Shown here: positions 17,072 to 25,657 of the stretch, piece after piece
Position numbering within the stretch: position 1 is the first letter of the stretch
Layout: the number at the start of each line of letters is the position of its first letter
Assembly: GCA_937922925.1 (NCBI GenBank)
Contig: CALAKU010000001.1
Coordinates: 1 to 44,190, forward strand
From: an uncultured Arenicella sp.
Lineage (GTDB): Bacteria > Pseudomonadota > Gammaproteobacteria > Arenicellales > Arenicellaceae
Reading direction: 5' to 3'
Length of the DNA stretch: 44,190 nt
Notes under the pieces: model-generated
Told to the model about the DNA's origin: nothing
The model's input: only the letters and a program-made list of their open reading frames with translations
The model's database searches: none
Program-made: the position numbers and the translations under genes

Positions 17072-18123
17072 GATCTAACTCCTAAAATGCGCACGCTGCT
17101 TTGAGAATTAATGTTGAGGGCCTGGGCCACATCATTGTTGAGTAAAAGCACGTCACCCTCAAAATACGCTGCAATACTAGCCACTCGAAAATCCATGGCA
17201 TTTTGGTTCGCTACAAATAGTTCGACTGGCGTTTCATTTTCGGCCGCTTTTAGTTTTAGGTCTTGCTCGTCGATCACCTGTACTTTAACTACCTTGCTCT
17301 CACGAATAGACTTCATGTCGTCGATGCGTGCATCAATGCTGGGAGATCCATCAAAAATATCCACATGGCCATTCCAACGGAAGCCTTCTGCTTTGAGCAT
17401 TTCAAACGCCGGCTTACTCTTTTCGTTGGGTTGGCCAATTACGGCCTGAGCTGACTCAGGTAACAAGTTTACGTACAGAGGATGTTTAGGCATAAGATCA
17501 GCGATAAATTGATTGCCGTTGGTTGCGCCATACAAATCCGCGTCGGCGAACTCCATCTCAAAAAAATGCTGGCCAACGGCTTGCCAAAAAGGTGAACGAC
17601 CGTGTTCATCGTAGTAACCTCGAATATCGGCCATGACGCTTTCGGGAAATCGCTCTCTAAATTGAGCCATAAAAAGGTAGCGACTGCGGGCTAGAAATTT
17701 GCCGTTGCCGTTTTTACGAAAATCTGGATGCAGATACAAGGAGGCGACTTCGGCAAAACCCTCAAAGTGGTTTGAGAGATTCAGCGTTTCAACCGATACT
17801 TTTTTGTTCAACTCTTTGCAGCTATGCGTGACCTTATTGAGTTTGTATGAGTAAAACTGCGCGTCTGCACCAAGGCAAGCAATGATCGCGGCAGTCCCAA
17901 TAAGTTGGCCAGTGCTGCTGTCCTCCATCACCAAAAAATACAATTGGTCACGTGGTGTGACATCACCACTCTCTATGGAGGTAATGGCGTGATCAATTTT
18001 GCGCGCCAATACGTCGACGTCTGGCGGCAAGGTGGTCATCCCAGGGTATGCCAACTTCGCCAACTCCAGAACGCCATCCAAGTCGTGTTTGCGAATGTTT
18101 CGAACAATAATCATGTCGAGCAT
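17068..18123 (-). CDS. astA: Arginine N-succinyltransferase
   Basis: A 351-residue acyltransferase that succinylates arginine from succinyl-CoA, the committing step of the AST pathway. Strong matches to E. coli AstA include the segments ASLYLHPDFRKNGNGKFLAR, MADIRGYYDEHGRSPFWQ, ADLMPKHPLYVNLLP, and HVDIFDGSPSIDARID. The single gene suggests a homomeric enzyme, not the two-subunit AruF/AruG of Pseudomonas. The start at 18123 (MLDMIIVRN) has a second possible ATG at 18114, and neither has a strong Shine-Dalgarno. It is the first gene of astABE-argCB. A 29-bp dyad lies about 90 bases upstream. Confidence 0.95.
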   Translation of the reverse strand: MLDMIIVRNIRKHDLDGVLELAKLAYPGMTTLPPDVDVLARKIDHAITSIESGDVTPRDQLYFLVMEDSSTGQLIGTAAIIACLGADAQFYSYKLNKVTHSCKELNKKVSVETLNLSNHFEGFAEVASLYLHPDFRKNGNGKFLARSRYLFMAQFRERFPESVMADIRGYYDEHGRSPFWQAVGQHFFEMEFADADLYGATNGNQFIADLMPKHPLYVNLLPESAQAVIGQPNEKSKPAFEMLKAEGFRWNGHVDIFDGSPSIDARIDDMKSIRESKVVKVQVIDEQDLKLKAAENETPVELFVANQNAMDFRVASIAAYFEGDVLLLNNDVAQALNINSQSSVRILGVRS

Positions 18124-18211
18124 TTTTTCACAGCCACACCCGAATTAGGGTTTGAATGCGCTTGATTGGCTTTTAGAATTTGCGGCTATAACTCCTTTAA
18201 CCGTCAATTGT

Positions 18212-18240
18212 GCGAATGCCGACCTAAGGTAGCTATTCGC
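18212..18240. promoter_or_regulatory. 29-bp imperfect dyad between lrp-like gene and astA
   Basis: The site has GCGAAT (18212-18217) and ATTCGC (18235-18240) as outer arms and ACCT-A-AGGT (18222-18230) at its centre, all symmetric about 18226. It lies about 90 bases before the astA start and 28 bases after the stop of the Lrp/AsnC gene. There is no T-run, so an operator is more likely than a terminator. Binding by the adjacent Lrp-family protein is an inference. Confidence 0.45.
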
Positions 18241-18267
18241 CTAGCGTAAATAATTCGCTTGGTGTCA

Positions 18268-18762
18268 CTAGAGTTTTAGCAAAGTATCCATAGGAAAACC
18301 AGAAAAGTCTTTGGTGCGCTCTAAGATGATTAAAGTGTTCATTTTTCCAATTCCGATATTCGAGGTAATCATCTCGTCGCTAAGACGGTTATACGACTTT
18401 ACGTCGGCGCAAACAAACTTTAAGAGATAGTCGTAGGCTCCGCTGATCTTATAGCTGTCAGTGACTTCTGCCACTTTTGCTACAGCGGTATCGAACCGTA
18501 AGAAATCATCCGGCGTATGATTTTCAAGAGTGACCTCAGCAAAGGCCTCGACATGCGGTGCCAGCTTTTCTAAATCGATCTCAGTGATATAGCGCTTTAA
18601 CACGCCCTCGGTCTCAAGACGCTTAACCCGGCTCAAACAAGCGCTGGCCGACAAATGAACTTGTTCCGCCAATTGCTGATTCGTTATCCGACCATTGGTT
18701 TGTAAAATCTTAAGAATCTTGAGATCGATTTTATTGATCTTGGTGTACTCACTCATCTTCAA
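18268..18762 (-). CDS. Lrp/AsnC family transcriptional regulator
   Basis: A 164-residue regulator with an N-terminal helix-turn-helix (about 10-60, LDLKILKILQTNGR-type start KIDLKILKIL and NQQLAEQVHLSASACLSRVKRLE) and a C-terminal ligand-binding RAM domain (EVTDSYKISGAYDYLLKFVC). Such proteins sense amino acids and often control adjacent catabolic genes. Here it lies directly upstream of astABE-argCB on the same strand and is divergent from the class III aminotransferase at 18932, so control of both by arginine or a derivative is the likely role. Length is typical of the family. Confidence 0.93.
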   Translation of the reverse strand: MKMSEYTKINKIDLKILKILQTNGRITNQQLAEQVHLSASACLSRVKRLETEGVLKRYITEIDLEKLAPHVEAFAEVTLENHTPDDFLRFDTAVAKVAEVTDSYKISGAYDYLLKFVCADVKSYNRLSDEMITSNIGIGKMNTLIILERTKDFSGFPMDTLLKL

Positions 18763-18931
18763 TTTGACCTTGTATCAAAATTAAACGCGACTTTTGTTTT
18801 GTTTTGCCGCAAACAACAATCATTTATATCGAGTCCAGAGAATGTTGTATCGAAATGGCCTGGCTCAACCACGGCGTCTTAGACCTGTGTTAATTTACTT
18901 TACCACAGATGAAATCAGCGCAAACAATTCC

Positions 18932-20302
18932 ATGACTCACACTGATCTAAGCAGACTGGACGCAGACACCATTTTGCATCCCTCGACCAATGCCGACGAA
19001 TTCGCCAAGCATGGGTCGCGCATAATGCAAAAAGGCGAAGGCATTTACCTTGAAGACACCAGTGGCCATCGCCTGATTGATGCAGTCGCTGGGCTTTGGT
19101 GCGTTAACGTTGGTTATGGCCGCCAAGAAATCGCCGATGCTATGAGTCAAGCCGCAAGCAAAATGGGTTACTACCATACGTTTACAGGCATGTCGAACGT
19201 GCCCCAAGTGGAATTAGCGGAACGCTTGATCAAGCTTGCGCCGGGCCGACTTAGTAAAGTTTTCTTTGCTAGTGGCGGTTCAGACGGCAACGATTCGCTG
19301 ATGAAAATCGTTTGGTACTACCACAATTTGATCGGCAAACCAGAGAAACGCAAAATCATTTCTCGCTGGCAGTCTTACCATGGTACGTCTATCGCTACCG
19401 CCAGCCTAACGGGTTTGCCCTCGTTTCATAAAGATTTCAATCTACCGATTGCCAATGTTCTGCACACCGAATCGCCTGACTATTTTCGCCATGCCCATGA
19501 CGGTGAAAGCGAATTGGCGTTTTCTGCGCGCCGGGCCAACGAGCTTGAAACACTGATCGACAAAGAAGGTGCCGATACCATCGGCGCATTTATTGCGGAA
19601 CCTGTGTTGGGCGCAGGCGGCGTTGTGCCGCCACCAGAAGGTTATTTTGAAGCTATCCAAAAGGTGCTAAAAAAGCACAACATCTTGTTTATTGCCGACG
19701 AAGTGGTGTGTGGATTCGGTCGCTTAGGTAAATGGTTTGGGTCTCAAGTTTATGATCTTGACCCCGACATGATGACAACCGCGAAAGCAATCACCAGTGG
19801 TTACTTTCCTTTTTCTGCCTCGTTTATCACTGACGAGATTTGGCAAGTGCTTCGCGAGGGTTCGCGCAAACATGGCAGTTTCGCTCATGGGTACACGTAC
19901 GCCGGTCATCCGATTGGGGCAGCGACAGCCATGGCAAACTTAGACATTATCGAAAACGAAAATTTGGTGTCGCGTGCGGCCGACGTAGGCGCGTATTTTC
20001 AAGCGCAACTAAAACAGCGTTTCGCCAATGACGACTTTGTCGCTGAGATACGTGGCCACGGCATGATCGCCGCCGTGCAACTGGTTAAAGATAAGAGTTC
20101 AAAAACCTTGTTTGATCCGGGCGTGAAAATCGCACCAAAAGTGACCACCGAATGTTACAACAACGGGCTCATCGCGAGACCATTACCGTCTATTGATTCG
20201 GTCGCGTTTTCGCCTCCCTTGATCACTACTAAAGCTCAGATTGATGACATCGTCGATCGTTTTGAAACATCGGTGCGATCTATTATTCCAAGTTACCTCT
20301 GA
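18932..20302 (+). CDS. Class III aminotransferase, polyamine/omega-amino acid:pyruvate type
   Basis: A 456-residue PLP-dependent aminotransferase. The PLP lysine is Lys285 in TTAKAITSGYFP; other marks are VFFASGGSDGNDSLMK, SRWQSYHGTSIATASLTG, FIAEPVLGAGGVVPPPEGYF and FIADEVVCGFGRLGKWFG. The overall sequence resembles the SpuC/beta-alanine:pyruvate branch more than AstC/ArgD. It could therefore use putrescine or another omega-amine with pyruvate, but might also serve as the missing succinylornithine transaminase of the ast pathway. The start was placed at the ATG at 18932 rather than an open extension to 18794, as the extension lacks family similarity. It is divergent from the Lrp-like gene, which probably regulates it. 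Confidence 0.9.
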   Translation: MTHTDLSRLDADTILHPSTNADEFAKHGSRIMQKGEGIYLEDTSGHRLIDAVAGLWCVNVGYGRQEIADAMSQAASKMGYYHTFTGMSNVPQVELAERLIKLAPGRLSKVFFASGGSDGNDSLMKIVWYYHNLIGKPEKRKIISRWQSYHGTSIATASLTGLPSFHKDFNLPIANVLHTESPDYFRHAHDGESELAFSARRANELETLIDKEGADTIGAFIAEPVLGAGGVVPPPEGYFEAIQKVLKKHNILFIADEVVCGFGRLGKWFGSQVYDLDPDMMTTAKAITSGYFPFSASFITDEIWQVLREGSRKHGSFAHGYTYAGHPIGAATAMANLDIIENENLVSRAADVGAYFQAQLKQRFANDDFVAEIRGHGMIAAVQLVKDKSSKTLFDPGVKIAPKVTTECYNNGLIARPLPSIDSVAFSPPLITTKAQIDDIVDRFETSVRSIIPSYL

Positions 20303-20363
20303 TCGCTTACCGTCTATCCTTGTCAGCGGCGCAAGTGCAAAACCTGTTTCGATAATTATTAAC

Positions 20364-20942
20364 TTAAACAGATCGCCAAATATCGTTAAGGGCAAGCCGT
20401 TGGTTTGGAACCTCGGCGTCACGTCGTTCAGAACTCAAGGTACTTTGATCGGCTAAACGGCCGATGGCAAAACCCATCACGACTTCTTGTTCTGTGGTAT
20501 CAATCTTAAGCATGTTAGCCGCGTCTTCGGCTTTGATACCGCCCATGCCATGGGTATACAAGCCTTCCATGCGCGCTTGTAAGGTGAATGACATCCACGC
20601 AGCACCGCAATCAAATTGAGCGAAAGCATTGGGCTTAGCGTTGTGAGAGAAATTCTTCTGCGCCACCATGAAACCCAAGACCGCAGCGTCTTTCGCCCAA
20701 GCTTGGTTAGCATCGACAAGGCAATCTAGAAAAGCACTGAAACTGGTACTGCTGGAGGTATAAATGCGCCAGGGCTGATCGTTAAAACACGAGGGCGACC
20801 AACGCGCGGCATCCATAATACGAAGCATTGCGGCATCATCGATGGTCGATTTAACGAAAGCGCGTGGAGACCACCGCTCTACAAATAAAGTGTTGGCCTG
20901 CGCATTTTCATTGCGCTGACTGTAATCAGGGAATTTGCTCAT
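20364..20942 (-). CDS. Nitroreductase family protein
   Basis: A 192-residue FMN-dependent oxidoreductase of the nitroreductase family. The N-terminal RWSPRAF and MDAARWSPSCFNDQPWRIY form the usual FMN-phosphate-binding segment, with GLYTHGMGGI and VVMGFAIGRL towards the C-terminus. It would reduce nitro compounds or quinones with NAD(P)H in the cytoplasm. It starts 60 bases after the RND permease stop on the same strand and may be the third gene of that operon, but a separate promoter cannot be excluded. Its natural substrate is unknown. Confidence 0.92.
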   Translation of the reverse strand: MSKFPDYSQRNENAQANTLFVERWSPRAFVKSTIDDAAMLRIMDAARWSPSCFNDQPWRIYTSSSTSFSAFLDCLVDANQAWAKDAAVLGFMVAQKNFSHNAKPNAFAQFDCGAAWMSFTLQARMEGLYTHGMGGIKAEDAANMLKIDTTEQEVVMGFAIGRLADQSTLSSERRDAEVPNQRLALNDIWRSV

Positions 20943-21001
20943 GATGCTTTTGCTCAGCTCGATTCAGATTTTAAATCAGGGTTTGAAATCGGGATTAAAA
21001 C

Positions 21002-24000
21002 TCAAGATTGTAGCTTCGCTTTAGTGTAGCTTGCCTTGAGTCTTAGATTACTGAAAACGCGCTTCCACAAACCGGTAATCTTGTCGCCGACGACCAACAG
21101 CGATGGCACCAAAAACAGCGTTACAAAGAAGGCAACCACTAAGGCAAAGGCCAAAGAAACTACCGTTGGCTTTAAAAACGCTGCCTGGCTTGATTTCTCC
21201 AACATCAGGGGAATCAAGCCGATAAAGGTGGTGACTGAGGTGATTAATATTGGTCGAAAACGAGTTTTACCCGCTTCGACTATGGCTTCTTTTACGTCTA
21301 AACCACGGGTTTGAAATCGCTTAAACGCATCCACCAACACTAGGTTGTCGTTGATTACAACGCCAAACGCCGCAATCACTCCAAAGAAACTAAAAATAGA
21401 AAAACTCATGTCGAGTAACAAGTGGCCTATCACCGCACCAGCGTGGGCAAACGGCAAAGCGATGACAATCACAATGGGTTGAAAGTAACTCTTGAACGCC
21501 ATCGCGAGCAAAAACAGAACCGCCGCTAAGGCCATTCCCAACAGGCCCGAGACTTCTTGATTAAACTCTTGTTGAGCCACTTGTTCGCCGACCGCGGCGC
21601 GCGTTAGTCCGGGGTAGCGCTTCTCCAGGCCCGGGAAAAAGTCGTTATCAAGCTGTTCCATGATTTGATCACGAATAGGCTCCTTTAAATAAGCCTGAAC
21701 CCGCGCGGCTCGCAAGCCATCCCAATGGCGTATCTCTTTCAAACCTTGCTCGTACGTTATATCAACCAACGACGTCAGCGGTAAAGCTCGCCCATCTGGC
21801 ATGCGCACGCGGAAATGCTTAAGGCTTTCTAGCGAATCGCGACTCGCATGTGGGTAACGCAGCATTACTTTCACGTCTTGCCCGGCGCGCGGTAGGCGTT
21901 GTACTTCTTCTCCAAAGTAGGCTTGCCGCACTTGCGCCATAACCTGCGCAAGATTTATACCGAGTTGCTCTGCTCCGGGGCGAAGGTTAAAACGGATTTC
22001 CTCACCGGCACTGTCAAGGTTATTGGAAACATCATACAAAGCCGGGAAGGTTCTCAATTTTTCAGTGATCTCGCCCACGGCGAGTTGCAGTTGATCAAGA
22101 TCAGGATGCCTTACCGAGATATCCATATCCGGTTCATTACTGTCGGCGGAGTAGCCAACCGAAACAGATTTTGCCTCGGGGATGTCGCCAATACGCTCAC
22201 GCAAATCTAAAGCGACTTCTTTTGCGCTCAAAGGCCGCACCTCTGGTGGCGCCAATCGCATAATCGCGATCACGCTATCTCGTCTCGAGCGTGTATACCA
22301 GTTTTCAATAACCTGATTTTTTGCCTCGCCGTCACTGCTTAACTCCACACTTTCGATCAAGTCTCGCTGCGCGCCTTGGATCTGATCTAACACTTCAAGT
22401 GATCGCTCAAAACTCGTGCCCTCGCGAAGCACAACATTGATATCAATTTGATCGCCTTCGACTTCAGGATTAAAAGACGAACGCACATAACCGCTGCCTT
22501 GGATTCCAAAGAGAATTACAATTAGGAAGGCAAAGAAAACCATAATAGTTCTTAGCGGTCGTTCCACCACATACTCTAATGCCGCGCCGAATTTGTGTTG
22601 ACCAAACCAAACGATGCCCTCGGAGATTCGATTCTGAAATTTGGCTAAGCGGTTTTTGGGGTTCACCGGCCCCATTGATGACAGATGCGAAGGCAAGATC
22701 AACAAGGATTCAATGAGAGAAAAAGCCAAGGCTAGAATCACTACCCAGGTTATTTGGCGAGTAAATTCCGAAGTCGCGCCGCTAACAAACAGCCAGGGTA
22801 AAAACGCGATAATGGTCGTCAGCACACCAAAGATCACCGGTTTGGATACGCGGAAAGCGCCATCACCCGCACCCTTCACGCCTGGATTACCATTTTCTAC
22901 TTCTGTGTGAATACGCTCGCCGATAATAATGGCGTCATCAACCACAATTCCCAACACCAACAAGAACGCGAAAGTAGAGAGCATGTTGATCGACACTCCC
23001 AGCATCGGCATAAACACAAAGGTACCGGCGTAAGCTGTCGCAACCCCCATCGATACCCAAAACGCCACCTTGGGCCGGAGAGTTAAGAACAACACTAAGA
23101 ACACGAGCATTAGGCCCGACAAGGCAGCCGAGCCAATCGAATCCATGCGCGAGTTAAAATCTACGGCGGCGTCTTGCCATAAGGTTAAGCTCACGCCCTC
23201 CGGAAGGGTCTTACGCCGCTCTTCGAGCCATTGATTAATGGATTCAGACATGACGATGACATCCATTACTTCGCTAGACATCACCTGAATAAGCGCAGCA
23301 GGCTCGCCATTTAGAGTTGCGAGAATCTCGTTTTCTTCAAAGCCATCGATCACTTTAGCTAGGTCGCTAAGTTTAATCACTCCACCGTCGGGCAATTGGC
23401 GAACAATGATCTTGCTAAACTCGGCCTCAGTGTCGGCTAAATTATCCGCGCGTAACGTAAACTGCCCGACCCCGGTTTGCACATTTCCTGCCGAGATATT
23501 CAAGGACGCGCCGCGAACGGCTCTGGCTATTTCATCAAACGAAATATTGTAACGGCGTAAGGCGGTTTCACTTACCTCAATGGCAATTTCTTCGGGCCGG
23601 GTACCAAAGGTTTCGACCACGCTGATACCATCAAGTTGTGCTACCTCGGCTCGCATTTGATCGGCAAGGCGCTTGAGCCGGCGTTCGCCTACGTTGCCAT
23701 GCACAGCGACGCGAATCATTTCATTGCGCGTTACCCACTGAGTTATTCGCGGCTGTTCAATGTCGGGCGGTAAGCTGGAGATGCCGCTCACGCGCGCGGT
23801 GACTTCATCCATTACTTGGCCAAAGTCAGAATTGTTTTCGGCCTTTAGAAAAACACCGCCCCAACCTTCACCAGACTCTGATCGAATCCAATCGATACCT
23901 TCGAGATCTTTCAGAGACTCTTCGATTCGCGTCACAATTTGCTGCTCAACATCCAGTGGGCTTGCACCGGGCCATGTCACAATGACTTGCATGCCCGGGA

Positions 24001-24127
24001 ACGCAATGGTCGGGAAAATTTCGCGCTCAGATTTACAGTAACCGAGCAGGCCCGACAATAAGATAACCACCATCAAGAGGTTGGCAGCAACATGGTTATC
24101 GGCCCACCATTTAATCAAGCTCTGCAT
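21002..24127 (-). CDS. RND efflux pump, inner-membrane permease
   Basis: A 1041-residue AcrB/MdtB-type proton-driven transporter. The usual two-fold layout is visible: N-terminal helix (about 12-28), first large periplasmic loop, helices 2-6 with the proton-relay aspartates in LVLGIVVDDAIIIGERI (about 400), helix 7, second large loop, and C-terminal helices including FGVVINDNLVLVDAF. It forms a trimer that would pump substrates with the adaptor encoded 8 bases upstream (24136-25377). No TolC-like outer membrane channel is in the window. The substrate range cannot be predicted; it belongs to the AcrB/HAE-like side rather than the heavy-metal CusA side, which carries other motifs. Confidence 0.95.
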   Translation of the reverse strand: MQSLIKWWADNHVAANLLMVVILLSGLLGYCKSEREIFPTIAFPGMQVIVTWPGASPLDVEQQIVTRIEESLKDLEGIDWIRSESGEGWGGVFLKAENNSDFGQVMDEVTARVSGISSLPPDIEQPRITQWVTRNEMIRVAVHGNVGERRLKRLADQMRAEVAQLDGISVVETFGTRPEEIAIEVSETALRRYNISFDEIARAVRGASLNISAGNVQTGVGQFTLRADNLADTEAEFSKIIVRQLPDGGVIKLSDLAKVIDGFEENEILATLNGEPAALIQVMSSEVMDVIVMSESINQWLEERRKTLPEGVSLTLWQDAAVDFNSRMDSIGSAALSGLMLVFLVLFLTLRPKVAFWVSMGVATAYAGTFVFMPMLGVSINMLSTFAFLLVLGIVVDDAIIIGERIHTEVENGNPGVKGAGDGAFRVSKPVIFGVLTTIIAFLPWLFVSGATSEFTRQITWVVILALAFSLIESLLILPSHLSSMGPVNPKNRLAKFQNRISEGIVWFGQHKFGAALEYVVERPLRTIMVFFAFLIVILFGIQGSGYVRSSFNPEVEGDQIDINVVLREGTSFERSLEVLDQIQGAQRDLIESVELSSDGEAKNQVIENWYTRSRRDSVIAIMRLAPPEVRPLSAKEVALDLRERIGDIPEAKSVSVGYSADSNEPDMDISVRHPDLDQLQLAVGEITEKLRTFPALYDVSNNLDSAGEEIRFNLRPGAEQLGINLAQVMAQVRQAYFGEEVQRLPRAGQDVKVMLRYPHASRDSLESLKHFRVRMPDGRALPLTSLVDITYEQGLKEIRHWDGLRAARVQAYLKEPIRDQIMEQLDNDFFPGLEKRYPGLTRAAVGEQVAQQEFNQEVSGLLGMALAAVLFLLAMAFKSYFQPIVIVIALPFAHAGAVIGHLLLDMSFSIFSFFGVIAAFGVVINDNLVLVDAFKRFQTRGLDVKEAIVEAGKTRFRPILITSVTTFIGLIPLMLEKSSQAAFLKPTVVSLAFALVVAFFVTLFLVPSLLVVGDKITGLWKRVFSNLRLKASYTKAKLQS

Positions 24128-24135
24128 GCTACCCC

Positions 24136-25377
24136 CTAACCTTGAGTTTGTTCTGCATCGCTATCTGGCGGGCTAATTGCCGTCGAATCAGGAGGCAACT
24201 TAACCGGCATACCTGAATAAGCACCAGGCACTGGCGATATGATGACCAAATCGCCCGCTTCGATCGAAGCATTATTACCTGCCAGCACCATGGCCACATC
24301 TTTAGACGTATAGATCACATCAACAGGCTTCATTAGTAAGGTGTCATTGCTCATCAAGAACACTTGATTACCGTTACGTAGAGCGTTTCTCGGCACTTCG
24401 AGCCCAACCAGTTCTCGAGCCGACGACAATTGAACATCGACAAACAAACCTGGGGCTAACAAGGCTGGCGAGTCGTCGTTCGACACAGTCTCGTCAACGA
24501 CCACCGTCGCGAAGACGAGTCGAGTTGCGCTATCGACACTGGCATCGACGCTGCGCACGCTGCCTTGCCATTGTTTAATATGCTCGCCAACACGAGCGGA
24601 AACCTTGGCTGGTACATTCGAAGCCTTCGCGCGATTGGCTGAATAACCCATGGGCAAACCAAGTTCAGCGAGTTCCACATCGGTAATCGGGATACGGATT
24701 TCCATTGCATCGCTGGCAAATACGCGACCAATACTCGAACCCGCGGGCATAAACTGGCCTAACTCGGCCGACTTGGTCATGATACGCCCGGCGAATGGTG
24801 CCGAGAGTTTGGTGCGACTGTAATTAAGCTTGGCGGCATCCAACTGCGCGCGAGCGGCACTCAAGCGAGCTTGCGCTGAATCTATCTGCGGTTTGTTGAG
24901 CACCAGAGGGCTGGCTTCGGACAGAGGCCTCTTTTGCAAAGTCTCCCACTGCTTAGCATTGGTTTCGGCGGTAGCAAGCTCTCGATCAAGAGCCACTTGC
25001 GCAGATGCGACGTCGGCCTGCGCCAACTTAAGAGCCACAAGGTAGTCGGCATCGTCTATCTGAATTAAAGTTTCGCCTGGCTCAAATTGCCCACCTTCAA
25101 TAAAGTTATCGGCAACTTTGACAACCTTGCCGCTCACTTGAGTTACCAGTTCGATTTCAGTTTTTGCGCGCACCTCGCCCTGAAATGTGGAGGCCACTTT
25201 TTGCTGCTTTAGTACCACTGGTGCGGTTCTAACCATGAGCGGCGCAGCGACGGCCTGTTCCTCTTGCGCTTTTGGCTTGAACGCTTGGAGCACCAACACA
25301 ACGCCAACGGCAACTACCAGAATTGCTAGCCCAATTAGAAAAGGTTTTAAACGATCGAATGAAATGACACAAACCAT
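24136..25377 (-). CDS. RND efflux pump, periplasmic adaptor subunit
   Basis: A 413-residue membrane fusion protein of the HlyD/AcrA type. One N-terminal membrane anchor (about 12-32) is followed by a barrel-sandwich (lipoyl-like) domain (TFQGEVRAKTEIELVTQVSG; KVVKVADNFIEGGQFEPGETLIQID), an alpha-helical hairpin (about 100-170), the second half of the sandwich (LSAPFAGRIMTKSAELGQFM) and a beta-barrel region. It links the RND permease encoded 8 bases downstream to an outer-membrane channel. First gene of the operon. The start codon at 25377 has only a weak ribosome site; the length is normal for the family. Confidence 0.93.
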   Translation of the reverse strand: MVCVISFDRLKPFLIGLAILVVAVGVVLVLQAFKPKAQEEQAVAAPLMVRTAPVVLKQQKVASTFQGEVRAKTEIELVTQVSGKVVKVADNFIEGGQFEPGETLIQIDDADYLVALKLAQADVASAQVALDRELATAETNAKQWETLQKRPLSEASPLVLNKPQIDSAQARLSAARAQLDAAKLNYSRTKLSAPFAGRIMTKSAELGQFMPAGSSIGRVFASDAMEIRIPITDVELAELGLPMGYSANRAKASNVPAKVSARVGEHIKQWQGSVRSVDASVDSATRLVFATVVVDETVSNDDSPALLAPGLFVDVQLSSARELVGLEVPRNALRNGNQVFLMSNDTLLMKPVDVIYTSKDVAMVLAGNNASIEAGDLVIISPVPGAYSGMPVKLPPDSTAISPPDSDAEQTQG

Positions 25378-25657
25378 AAATAGTACCCGTTGCTTACTGC
25401 GTTTTAGCCGCCGTGGTTAGGCAGTTAGTGCTTTCGCCCGAGAATTTATTGGTTTAGGTATGACGAGCCAGAACAAATGTTCCTATGTCTATCCTAACGG
25501 CGAAAACGAAAATTTCAAACACTAAATGTGCGCTTTAGTTATTAGATGCAAAGCCAACTGTTTTGGATTCACTTAGTTTTGGCTTTTTAACTCGCTGGTT
25601 TTTGGTGGGCACTCACTGCTAAACTTTGGGCAAATACATTGAAACTTTGTGAATCAA

